Of a stretch of 16,336 nucleotides of DNA, positions 1 through 5,421 are shown piece after piece. Numbering within the stretch: position 1 is the first letter of the stretch; each line of letters opens with the position of its first letter. The position numbers and the translations under genes are program-made. This DNA comes from Kiritimatiellales bacterium (GTDB lineage Bacteria > Verrucomicrobiota > Kiritimatiellia > Kiritimatiellales > Pontiellaceae): assembly GCA_021734595.1 (NCBI GenBank), contig JAIPIO010000053.1, forward strand, positions 1 to 16,336, written 5' to 3'. A model generated the notes under the pieces. The model did not search any database. It worked only from the letters and a program-made list of their open reading frames with translations, and was not told where the DNA came from.

Positions 1-128
1 CTTTGGGGGCAATCCGTCGGCATGGCCACGGACGTTTTCTGACCGTCTGCTTCGATAATCAAAACGGTTCCGGTCACGTCAAATACCGGTGCGATTCTTC
101 CTTGCCACTCTGTAATTGCAGCTTTCAT
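1..128 (-). CDS. NifX/NifB-type iron-molybdenum cluster-binding protein, N-terminal part
   Basis: The reverse strand reads from an ATG at 128 to the window edge without a stop (42 complete codons). The peptide starts MKAAITEWQGRIAPVFDV, followed by VLIIEADG. This matches the conserved N-terminus of the dinitrogenase iron-molybdenum cofactor biosynthesis family (NifX/NifB C-terminal-like, usually about 100-130 residues), where a W-x-GRI-(A/S)-PVFD pattern is typical. Family members bind or carry metal clusters. In anaerobes many are not tied to nitrogenase but sit with MinD-type ATPases and sigma-54 activators. No Shine-Dalgarno sequence is visible before this ATG, but a sigma-54-like site lies 14 nt upstream. 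The rest of the gene is outside the window, so the precise subfamily cannot be judged. Confidence 0.75.
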   Translation of the reverse strand, partial: MKAAITEWQGRIAPVFDVTGTVLIIEADGQKTSVAMPTDCPQ

Positions 129-141
129 CGCAACGCTATAA

Positions 142-157
142 TGCACAAAGGATGCCA
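142..157 (-). promoter_or_regulatory. Candidate sigma-54 (-24/-12) promoter for the NifX-like gene
   Basis: On the minus strand this reads TGGCATCCTTTGTGCA. It has the invariant GG and GC separated by exactly 10 bp, a perfect TGGCA at -24 and TGCA at -12 (consensus TGGCAC-G-N4-TTGCA). The predicted start of transcription is near 131, only about 3 nt before the ATG, so the message would be almost leaderless. That fits the missing ribosome-binding site but is unusual and lowers confidence. A sigma-54 activator gene lies in the same window at 1856-3196. Confidence 0.35.
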
Positions 158-244
158 GCATTTCATATGGGGAGGGGATGAGCTGTATTATCAACGAAGA
201 AAGTTACTTAGGAAATATTTAGTTAGATGACCAGAGGCACGAAG

Positions 245-305
245 GGTAGCAAATATGCAACTAAGGGTGGCTTTATAGTTGCGTAATTGCGACCTACCGT
301 TTTTG
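245..305 (+). terminator. Long hairpin followed by T5; terminator or structured RNA
   Basis: Bases 249-263 pair with 276-290 over 15 positions with one A-A mismatch and one G-T wobble, around a 12-nt loop. GGTA (245-248) can then pair with TACC (295-298) across a 4-nt bulge, and T5 follows at 300-304. On the plus strand this looks like an intrinsic terminator, but no gene that it could end is seen upstream on that strand. It may end an unannotated short transcript or be part of a structured RNA. Confidence 0.4.
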
Positions 306-396
306 TTTGCTCATTTCCCCCGCAAGCTCAATGACAGACCATTCTGCTGCAAGCAAACAATAGCGGGCAGGAAGGGTTCATATATGGGAAATAAAT

Positions 397-442
397 TTCC
401 AAGGAGTGGAAAAAATTAAACGGAAACTTCCAGACATTGGAA
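397..442. repeat. 46-bp composite palindromic element, copy A
   Basis: Two 15-bp palindromes, TTCCAAGGAGTGGAA (397-411) and TTCCAGACATTGGAA (428-442), lie 31 bp apart start to start. The 16-bp linker contains CGGAAAC. The reverse complement of the left arm matches the right arm at 12 of 15 positions, so the whole element is itself an inverted repeat. It lies in the divergent gap upstream of the SGNH-like gene. Confidence 0.8.
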
Positions 443-525
443 ATGTTACTTGCCTACCCAACAGATGAGATAAGCAGAATAATCTGTGCGACTGATTTGT
501 TTAGAAAATCATTTTGTAGACATGA

Positions 526-558
526 TTCTACAAACTGGAGGTTGAAATTCCATAGGAT
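526..558 (+). pseudogene. Relic of the 3' end of a paralogous secreted-protein gene
   Basis: This 33-bp stretch matches 1811-1843, the 3' end of the next gene, at 30 of 33 positions. It encodes FYKLEVEIP and then TAG, against FYKLEAELP and TAG in the intact gene. The three differences fall at a V/A, an I/L and a silent Pro codon. The match continues past the stop codon (GGAT). An in-frame TGA lies directly before it, so nothing upstream is translated into it. It looks like the last trace of a deleted tandem paralogue. Confidence 0.55.
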
Positions 559-607
559 AGGTGGGATATATATATTCGGTGGATTTGTTTGAGGAGAAAG
601 GTTTCCC

Positions 608-1840
608 GTGGAGAAAACAATCAAATGCATGATGTTTGTATGGCTGATATTCGGTAGTGGGATTGCCTCTTTTGCCGCCGTCGCGCCATTGATCATCGAT
701 CATCGGCACATTGATATTAACCAGCTAACACAGTTGGAGATTGAACGTGCAAAATCCGTACTGCATATTGGCTATGGCCACACCTCGCACGGGAGCCAGA
801 TAACGGATGACATGAGTGGGCTGGTCGGCTTTGCCAATTGGGGTGGGCTGGGGATCTCGTTGCCGATCGATATCTTCGAGTGGAACAACGGCGGGACGGA
901 CGGGGCGCTTGACCTTCACGACTACGCCATGGGCGGGGATGTCGGCTACTACCCGGCTTGGTATAACAACACGGTCGCCTATCTGGATAATCCGGCCAAT
1001 GCCGACGTCAACGTCATCATGTGGTCCTGGTGCGGGCAGATGGACGACAAGTATAACGCCGGCACCTTGACCAATGAGTACTTCGCTCCCATGGCCGCCT
1101 TGGAAGCCGCCTATTCCAATGTGGTCTTTGTCTATATGACCGGCCATGTGGATATTTGGAATGACGCCAACAACAAGGCCGCCTGCGCGGTTATCCGGCA
1201 GTGGTGCATCGATAACAACAAGGTGCTTTTCGATTTCAACGACATTGAGCACTACAACCCCGACGGAACCTTTTTTGAATTTGTGAATGATGATTGCAGC
1301 TATTACAGCTACGCCGGGGGATCGGCTCAAGGCAACTGGGCAACCGAGTGGCAGGCGACGCATACCGAGGATGTGGACTGGTACGACTGCGATTCCGCCC
1401 ACAGCGAGCCTCTCAACGCAAATATGAAAGCCTATGCCGTCTGGAAGCTCTGGTGCGAGCTGGCCGAGGACCTGGACCGCGACGGATTCCGCGACGAGTG
1501 GGAGGAGCGCTTTGGCGGAACGTCCCTCTTCGGGAATCCCGAGGCGCACAGCGATGCGGATGTGTTTACCGATTGGCAGGAGTTCATTGCCGACACCAAT
1601 CCAACCAATTCCGACGACTACCTTTGCATCAATTCCGTTAGCAAGAATTCACCGCTGACGGTTTATTTCGAATCGTCGAGCAACCGGATCTACTCCCTGC
1701 TCTGGAGCACCAACATGGTGGACGGCGTCTGGACCGATGTGCCGGGCAGCTTGCACATGGGAGCAGGGGGTGCCGACAGCATAACAGTCAACCGCACCGC
1801 CCCGGCCGAGTTCTACAAACTGGAGGCTGAACTTCCGTAG
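608..1840 (+). CDS. Secreted SGNH-hydrolase-like protein with calcium-binding stretch and C-terminal beta domain
   Basis: Start is GTG at 608, chosen because a purine-rich ribosome-binding site (GAGGAGAAAGG, 591-601) precedes it and residues 1-25 then form a signal peptide ending near SFAAVA. Residues 30-285 resemble bacterial SGNH-like proteins: DHRHID (31-36), GYGHTSHGSQ (55-64) in place of the GDS block, the MWSWCGQ strand (138-144), MTGHVDIW (177-184), and D262-S-A-H265 as the likely catalytic Asp-His pair. Residues 288-335 contain DLDRDGFRDEWEERFGG, a DxDxDG calcium-binding or type-3-repeat style stretch common in secreted proteins of Verrucomicrobia and Kiritimatiellota. Residues 345-410 form a short beta-rich C-terminal domain ending FYKLEAELP. 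The substrate is unknown; an ester such as an acetylated glycan is possible but not shown. It converges with the sigma-54 activator across a 15-bp gap. Confidence 0.8.
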   Translation: MEKTIKCMMFVWLIFGSGIASFAAVAPLIIDHRHIDINQLTQLEIERAKSVLHIGYGHTSHGSQITDDMSGLVGFANWGGLGISLPIDIFEWNNGGTDGALDLHDYAMGGDVGYYPAWYNNTVAYLDNPANADVNVIMWSWCGQMDDKYNAGTLTNEYFAPMAALEAAYSNVVFVYMTGHVDIWNDANNKAACAVIRQWCIDNNKVLFDFNDIEHYNPDGTFFEFVNDDCSYYSYAGGSAQGNWATEWQATHTEDVDWYDCDSAHSEPLNANMKAYAVWKLWCELAEDLDRDGFRDEWEERFGGTSLFGNPEAHSDADVFTDWQEFIADTNPTNSDDYLCINSVSKNSPLTVYFESSSNRIYSLLWSTNMVDGVWTDVPGSLHMGAGGADSITVNRTAPAEFYKLEAELP

Positions 1841-1843
1841 GAT
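1811..1843 (+). repeat. Direct repeat of 526-558 at the gene's 3' end
   Basis: This is the intact partner of the relic at 526-558. It covers the last nine codons and stop of the SGNH-like gene plus three bases beyond, with 30 of 33 positions identical. The two copies flank the gene in the same orientation, so recombination between them could in principle delete it (inference). Confidence 0.6.
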
Positions 1844-1855
1844 TTGGAGCGCTGG

Positions 1856-3196
1856 CTACGGTCTGGGAATCTGCAATCCCAGCGCCTTAATTTTCCGATA
1901 CAACGTGGTTTTGTGGATACCGAGCTCGCGGGCGGCGGCCAGGCGGTTGAAGTTGTTCTTTTCCAATGTTTGGAAGATGGCTTGTGCTTCGGCGGAGCGC
2001 CGGGCAGTTCCAATGTCCGGAACATTTTCAGGAGGGAGTGTGCGTCCGCTCAATTCGCGCGGCAGATGGCGTATTTCAATTTGCAAGCCGGTACAGAGAA
2101 CGAAGGCGCGCTCGATAATGTTTTCGAGTTCGCGCACGTTGCCCGGCCAGTCGTGCGCCATGAGCAGCGAGTTGGCCCCGTTGGATAGCCCCCCGATGTG
2201 CTGGTTGTGGATGCGGTTGAAACGGTCGATGAAGTGGCCGATGAGCAACGGCAGGTCTTCCTTGCGTTTGCGCAGAGGCGGGAGGTCGATGCGGATGACG
2301 TTGATGCGGTAGAAGAGGTCTTCGCGGAATTCGCCGCTTTCGACCAGCGCGGAGAGATCACGGTGGGTGGCGGCTATGATGCGCGCCTCGGAATGGCAGG
2401 TTTCGTTGCTGCCGAGCGGTTCGTAGGTGTGTTCCTGCAGGATGCGCAACAGGCGGACTTGCAGGGCGGGGCTGATCTCGCCGATTTCGTCGAGGAATAC
2501 CGTGCCGGCCTTCGCCTGCGCGAAGCGGCCTTCCCTGTCCTGGATGGCGCCGGTGAAGGCCCCCTTTTTGTATCCGAAAAGTTCCGACTCCAAAAGCGCG
2601 TCGGGCAGAGCGGCGCAGTTGATGGCGACAAAGGGCTTGCCGGCCCGCGGCCCCATGCCGTGGATGGCGCGGGCGAGCAGCTCCTTGCCGGTGCCGGTTT
2701 CGCCGTGGATAAGCGCGGTGATGTCGGAACCAGCGACGGACGAGGCCATCTCAAAAACGGGCTCCATGGCATGACTGTGGCTGACCATGTCGCCGAGGGA
2801 GTAGCGGCCGGAAATCTGTTTGCGCAGGGTTTCGATTTCGCTGAGGTCGCGGAAGGTTTCGGCTCCGCCGACGATGTTTCCGTTTTCATCCTTCAGCACC
2901 GCGGTGGAAACGCTGGCGGGGATGCGTTTGCCGTCGGCGTTGACGATGTAGCAGGATTGGGCGATGAAGGGCTGTCCGGTTTCGAGGGTTTGGCGCAGCG
3001 CGCAGGCACCCTCGCACATGCTGGAGCGGAACACTTCGGAGCAGAGGCGGCCGATGGCCTCCTCGCGCAGCACACCGGTTATTTTTTCCGCCGCCCGGTT
3101 GAACGAGGTGATGCGCCAATCATTCCCGACCGTGAAAACACCATCGGAGATGCTTTCCAGAATGGCGTTTGTTTTAGCTGTGGCTTCGATTTCCAT
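1856..3196 (-). CDS. Sigma-54-dependent activator, PAS - AAA+ - Fis HTH, with cysteine-rich PAS domain
   Basis: The 446-residue protein activates sigma-54 promoters. Residues 8-125 are a PAS domain holding four cysteines (C52, C61, C65, C82; SSMCEGACAL at 58-67), a pattern that could hold a metal cluster or act as a redox sensor. Residues 132-370 are the AAA+ domain with Walker A GETGTGKE (165-172), the sigma-54-contacting GAFTGA loop (212-217) and Walker B VFLDEIGE (233-240). Residues 416-440 form a Fis-type helix-turn-helix (RLAAARELGIHKTTLYRKIK). Similar activators in anaerobic Deltaproteobacteria sit beside NifX-like/MinD ATPase genes, and a NifX-like gene with a sigma-54-like site lies about 1.7 kb away. 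The ribosome-binding site is weak. It follows bioB after 34 bp on the same strand. Confidence 0.92.
   Translation of the reverse strand: MEIEATAKTNAILESISDGVFTVGNDWRITSFNRAAEKITGVLREEAIGRLCSEVFRSSMCEGACALRQTLETGQPFIAQSCYIVNADGKRIPASVSTAVLKDENGNIVGGAETFRDLSEIETLRKQISGRYSLGDMVSHSHAMEPVFEMASSVAGSDITALIHGETGTGKELLARAIHGMGPRAGKPFVAINCAALPDALLESELFGYKKGAFTGAIQDREGRFAQAKAGTVFLDEIGEISPALQVRLLRILQEHTYEPLGSNETCHSEARIIAATHRDLSALVESGEFREDLFYRINVIRIDLPPLRKRKEDLPLLIGHFIDRFNRIHNQHIGGLSNGANSLLMAHDWPGNVRELENIIERAFVLCTGLQIEIRHLPRELSGRTLPPENVPDIGTARRSAEAQAIFQTLEKNNFNRLAAARELGIHKTTLYRKIKALGLQIPRP
1961..1975 (-). repeat. TTCCA-N5-TGGAA palindrome inside the sigma-54 activator gene
   Basis: The exact 15-bp motif reads TTCCAAACATTGGAA on the minus strand and encodes FQTLE (residues 408-412) just before the helix-turn-helix. 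A one-mismatch copy, TTCCGGACATTGGAA, lies 47 bp away at 2008-2022. Both share the CATTGGAA half with the intergenic copies. Confidence 0.6.
2008..2022 (-). repeat. One-mismatch copy of the 15-bp palindrome
   Basis: On the minus strand this reads TTCCGGACATTGGAA, differing from the TTCCA-N5-TGGAA pattern at one arm position. It lies in the linker between the AAA+ and helix-turn-helix domains of the sigma-54 activator and encodes part of VPDIGT, in a different frame from the neighbouring copy. Confidence 0.35.
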
Positions 3197-3230
3197 TTGA
3201 AAAGCAGACTACTCTGTTTCGTATTCTTGT

Positions 3231-4205
3231 CTAACCGTTTTTTTCGAGAGAGGCGGGTTCCATGCTTAGGCTGCGAATCATTTCGAGGTCGGATTCGTAC
3301 AGGGAGCCTGCGACCGTGAGATAGTTGCCGGTCATGATGCCGTTGGCGCCGGCGGCGAAGAGTTCGGCCTGCCGTTCGCCCAGCACATGGGTGCGTCCAC
3401 CGCAGACGCGCAGCGTGGCCTTTGGCAGCATGAAGCGGTAGAGGGCGATAATGCGCAGCGCTTCGGAAGCAACGAGCGGCGGCATGTCGCGCAACGGGGT
3501 TCCGTCGTGCGGATAAAGAAAGTTGATCGGTACGCTGTCAATTCCCAGCTCGCGCAGGGTCAGGGCAAGGCTGACTCGGTCGTCCCAGCTTTCTCCAAGA
3601 CCAAAAAGCCCCCCGCAGCAAACCTCGAGTCCCGCCGCCATGGCCGCCTTGACGGTTTCCAACCGTTGGAACCAGGTCTGTGTGGTGCAGACCTGCGGAT
3701 AATAGCGCTCAGAGGATTCCAGATTATGGTGGAAGCGCGTGACGCCTGCGGATTTCAGGCGGGCAAGTTCGTGCGCGGTCAGCCGCCCGAGCGAGGCACA
3801 AATGGGCGCCGGGTTTTTGTTCCCGATGGTCTGGACCGTGTCGGCGAACGCATCAAGTTCCGTGCTGGAAAGTTTCCCGCCGCTGGTGACGACCCCGCAA
3901 CGCCGGTCGTTGGAGTCGAGCGTGTCGCGGATTCGGGTTTCCAATGTCTGGAAATCCAAAAAGGGGTAGGTTTCGATATCGGTTGAGTTATGGGCGCTCT
4001 GGGAGCAGAACCGGCAGTCCATATCGCACTGGCCGCTTTTGGCATTGATGATTGAGCAGAGCTGCACCGTGTTGCCGTGATGCGCTTCGCGGATCTGCGT
4101 GGCGCCGCAAAACAGATCCTGTTCATCCTGCCCGACCAGCCAGAGCGCCTCTGTCCCGGAGCATCCTCCGCCGCGAACGGCATGTGCAATTAATTTTTCT
4201 AGCAT
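3231..4205 (-). CDS. bioB: Biotin synthase (radical SAM)
   Basis: The 324-residue protein (family length 310-350) inserts sulfur into dethiobiotin, the last step of biotin synthesis. The radical-SAM CX3CX2C motif is C60, C64 and C67 within AKSGQCDMDCRFCSQSA. Ligands of the second, sulfur-donating [2Fe-2S] cluster appear conserved: C103 (RRCGVVTSGG), C136 (ICASLG), C196/C197 (EVCCGGLFGLGES) and R266 (LRVCGGR). HHNLESS (159-165) corresponds to the YNHNLDTS region. The C-terminus, AGANGIMTGNYLT, is that of the shorter BioB branch. The start at 4205 has a GAGG ribosome-binding site 5 nt upstream. No other biotin gene is in the window. Two copies of the 15-bp palindrome are embedded in the gene, and element B lies directly upstream. 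Confidence 0.93.
   Translation of the reverse strand: MLEKLIAHAVRGGGCSGTEALWLVGQDEQDLFCGATQIREAHHGNTVQLCSIINAKSGQCDMDCRFCSQSAHNSTDIETYPFLDFQTLETRIRDTLDSNDRRCGVVTSGGKLSSTELDAFADTVQTIGNKNPAPICASLGRLTAHELARLKSAGVTRFHHNLESSERYYPQVCTTQTWFQRLETVKAAMAAGLEVCCGGLFGLGESWDDRVSLALTLRELGIDSVPINFLYPHDGTPLRDMPPLVASEALRIIALYRFMLPKATLRVCGGRTHVLGERQAELFAAGANGIMTGNYLTVAGSLYESDLEMIRSLSMEPASLEKNG
3657..3671 (-). repeat. TTCCA-N5-TGGAA palindrome inside bioB
   Basis: This exact copy reads TTCCAACGGTTGGAA on the minus strand, with 6-bp arms. It encodes FQRLE (residues 179-183) and uses TTG for Leu. The protein family also favours an R-L/V pair here, so part of the match may be due to protein constraint. Confidence 0.5.
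3939..3953 (-). repeat. TTCCA-N5-TGGAA palindrome inside bioB, identical to copy A right arm
   Basis: On the minus strand this reads TTCCAGACATTGGAA, identical at all 15 positions to the right arm of intergenic element A (428-442). It encodes FQTLE (residues 85-89), the same peptide as in the sigma-54 activator. Confidence 0.6.
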
Positions 4206-4218
4206 CTAAACCTCAACT

Positions 4219-4264
4219 TTCCAATGACTGGAAAAAGAGGGTACGGAAGTTCCTGGCTTTGGAA
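4219..4264. repeat. 46-bp composite palindromic element, copy B
   Basis: It consists of TTCCAATGACTGGAA (4219-4233) and TTCCTGGCTTTGGAA (4250-4264), again 31 bp apart start to start. The linker contains TACGGAAG. The reverse complement of the left arm matches the right at 12 of 15 positions. It occupies almost the whole gap between the universal stress protein gene and bioB, beginning 3 nt after the former's stop codon and ending 14 nt before the bioB start. Confidence 0.8.
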
Positions 4265-4267
4265 AGC

Positions 4268-4753
4268 CTATTTTGCCACCCAGGGGATAAGCATGACATT
4301 GCACAGGGCGTTGCGGATGACGGCTTCGCTGACGCTGCCGAGCAAGGCCTTGTGCAGTAGCCCGTGGCCGCGGGAGCCAAGGACGATAATGTCGATTCCG
4401 AGGTCTTCGGCTTTTTCGAGGATGAGCGCCGCGGCGTCGCCCTTGACGAGCATGGCCTGCGCTTCGACGCCGGCCTGCCGCACCCTGTCGGACATGCCGA
4501 GCAGCTGCTGATGCTCGCGTTTGTATTCTTCCGCACAGAGGGTGCGGGCGAGCTGTACATCTCCTGGAATACTGGTGAATTCAGGCGTGAAGCCGGTGAA
4601 CTGAGTGGATTCGTAAACCATTGTCTTGGTTTCGTCGGACGCAACGTGAATGATCCAGAGCTTTCCTCCCAGACTCTTTGCCAGCTTGGTAGCCTGCGCG
4701 ATTAATTCATCGGTGTTTGTCGATAAGTCCACTGCGGCAAGGATATTTTTCAT
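4268..4753 (-). CDS. Universal stress protein (UspA family), ATP-binding type
   Basis: Start taken at 4753 (161 residues), giving MKNILAAVDLST with AGGAGG 4 nt upstream. The longer open frame to 4783 would run through that ribosome-binding site. It is a single Usp domain with N-terminal strand ILAAVD (D9 near the nucleotide) and the ATP-binding motif G-2x-G-9x-G-S: G126, G129, G139 and S140 in GSRGHGLLHKALLGSVSEAVI's core. Usp proteins are cytoplasmic dimers linked to stress and growth arrest. It lies 59 bp downstream of the response regulator on the same strand and may be co-transcribed with the kinase operon. Confidence 0.9.
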   Translation of the reverse strand: MKNILAAVDLSTNTDELIAQATKLAKSLGGKLWIIHVASDETKTMVYESTQFTGFTPEFTSIPGDVQLARTLCAEEYKREHQQLLGMSDRVRQAGVEAQAMLVKGDAAALILEKAEDLGIDIIVLGSRGHGLLHKALLGSVSEAVIRNALCNVMLIPWVAK

Positions 4754-4812
4754 GGCGCCTCCTCTGTTCTCTTCACCGTCCATACTAACGGCCGGGAGGT
4801 GATTGGCAAGGG

Positions 4813-5421
4813 CTATATTTTGCGCGGTTTCGTGTCCGGCAGGGTGATGTTGAGCTTTTCCATGCGGTAGCGGAGGATGCGACGCGTGGTTCCGAGCAGT
4901 TCAGCTGCGCGGGTCTGGATCCCGCCGCTTTTCCACAAAGCCTGAGTGATTAAACGCCGCTCAAAATCGCTCACGGCATCAGCTAGGTTGACCGGGAGCT
5001 CAATATCATCGGGATCGATTGACGCGGGAGATCCGGAAGGCTTTTTCCCCGCCGCTTTACGAGTATTGTTTTTAAGCAGCGTTGCGACGCGGGAGCGGAT
5101 GTCGTCGACGTCGAAGGGCTTTGTGATGAAGTCGATGGCGCCGGCGCGCATCGATTCAACCACGGGCTTGATGGAGGTTGAGGCGCTGATCATGATAACC
5201 GGCAGGTCCGGATAGTCGGCAGAGATTTCCCGGATCAGCGACACCCCGTCCTGGCGGGGCATGATGACGTCAAGCAACATGAGATCGATGTTGTTTACTG
5301 CGAGAACCCGCTTTGCGTCGGCCGCATTGGTTGACAGCGTAACGTGGTAGTCGGGCGCGAACACCGTGCGCAGCGACTCGCGGGCGCCATAGTCGTCGTC
5401 AACTACAAGCAGATGCTTCAT
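4813..5421 (-). CDS. Response regulator, receiver plus Fis-type helix-turn-helix (no AAA+ domain)
   Basis: The 202-residue protein has a complete receiver domain (1-118): acidic pair D8/D9, phospho-acceptor D51 (LLDVIMP), S79 and K101 (TKPF). A basic Ser/Pro-rich linker (119-140) leads to a Fis-type helix-turn-helix at about 155-192 (IQTRAAELLGTTRRILRYRMEKL). There is no sigma-54 interaction domain, so the build resembles RegA/ActR/PrrA redox-type regulators rather than NtrC. It is the expected output of the kinases just upstream. Its ATG overlaps the stop of the preceding kinase gene (ATGA, 5418-5421), which indicates translational coupling. The DNA target is unknown; the divergent region 11149-11400 is a natural candidate. 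Confidence 0.93.
   Translation of the reverse strand: MKHLLVVDDDYGARESLRTVFAPDYHVTLSTNAADAKRVLAVNNIDLMLLDVIMPRQDGVSLIREISADYPDLPVIMISASTSIKPVVESMRAGAIDFITKPFDVDDIRSRVATLLKNNTRKAAGKKPSGSPASIDPDDIELPVNLADAVSDFERRLITQALWKSGGIQTRAAELLGTTRRILRYRMEKLNITLPDTKPRKI

Larger units (their letters stand above)
129..607. other. Gene-free interval, 479 bp
   Basis: No convincing reading frame spans this divergent gap between the NifX-like gene and the SGNH-like gene. Short open frames here have no recognisable protein character. In order it holds a sigma-54-like site (142-157), a long imperfect hairpin followed by five T's (245-305), a 9-bp inverted repeat (303-311 with 352-360), the 46-bp palindromic element A (397-442), a relic of a protein 3' end (526-558), an AT-only tract (566-576) and the ribosome-binding site of the next gene (591-602). 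Confidence 0.7.

Noticed and set aside
3..230. Plus-strand open frame of 75 codons at the left edge
   Set aside because: Its first half is antisense to the NifX-like N-terminus, which matches a known family; the peptide itself has no protein-like pattern.
249..290. Integron attC-like recombination site
   Set aside because: The inverted arms GCAACTA/TAGTTGC do not fit the RYYYAAC...GTTRRRY core, and there is no integrase or gene-cassette context.
725..1549. Minus-strand open frame of 274 codons
   Set aside because: It is the mirror of the SGNH-like gene, whose signal peptide, motifs and ribosome-binding site clearly mark the plus strand as coding.
2198..3319. Long plus-strand open frame of 373 codons
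   Set aside because: It lies antisense to the sigma-54 activator and the end of bioB, is rich in Ala/Gly/Asp/Val repeats typical of a GC-rich shadow frame, and has no recognisable domain.
4219..4264. Intrinsic terminator after the stress-protein gene
   Set aside because: In the sense direction the T-run lies before the second hairpin and not after it, and copies A and D do not follow gene ends directly.
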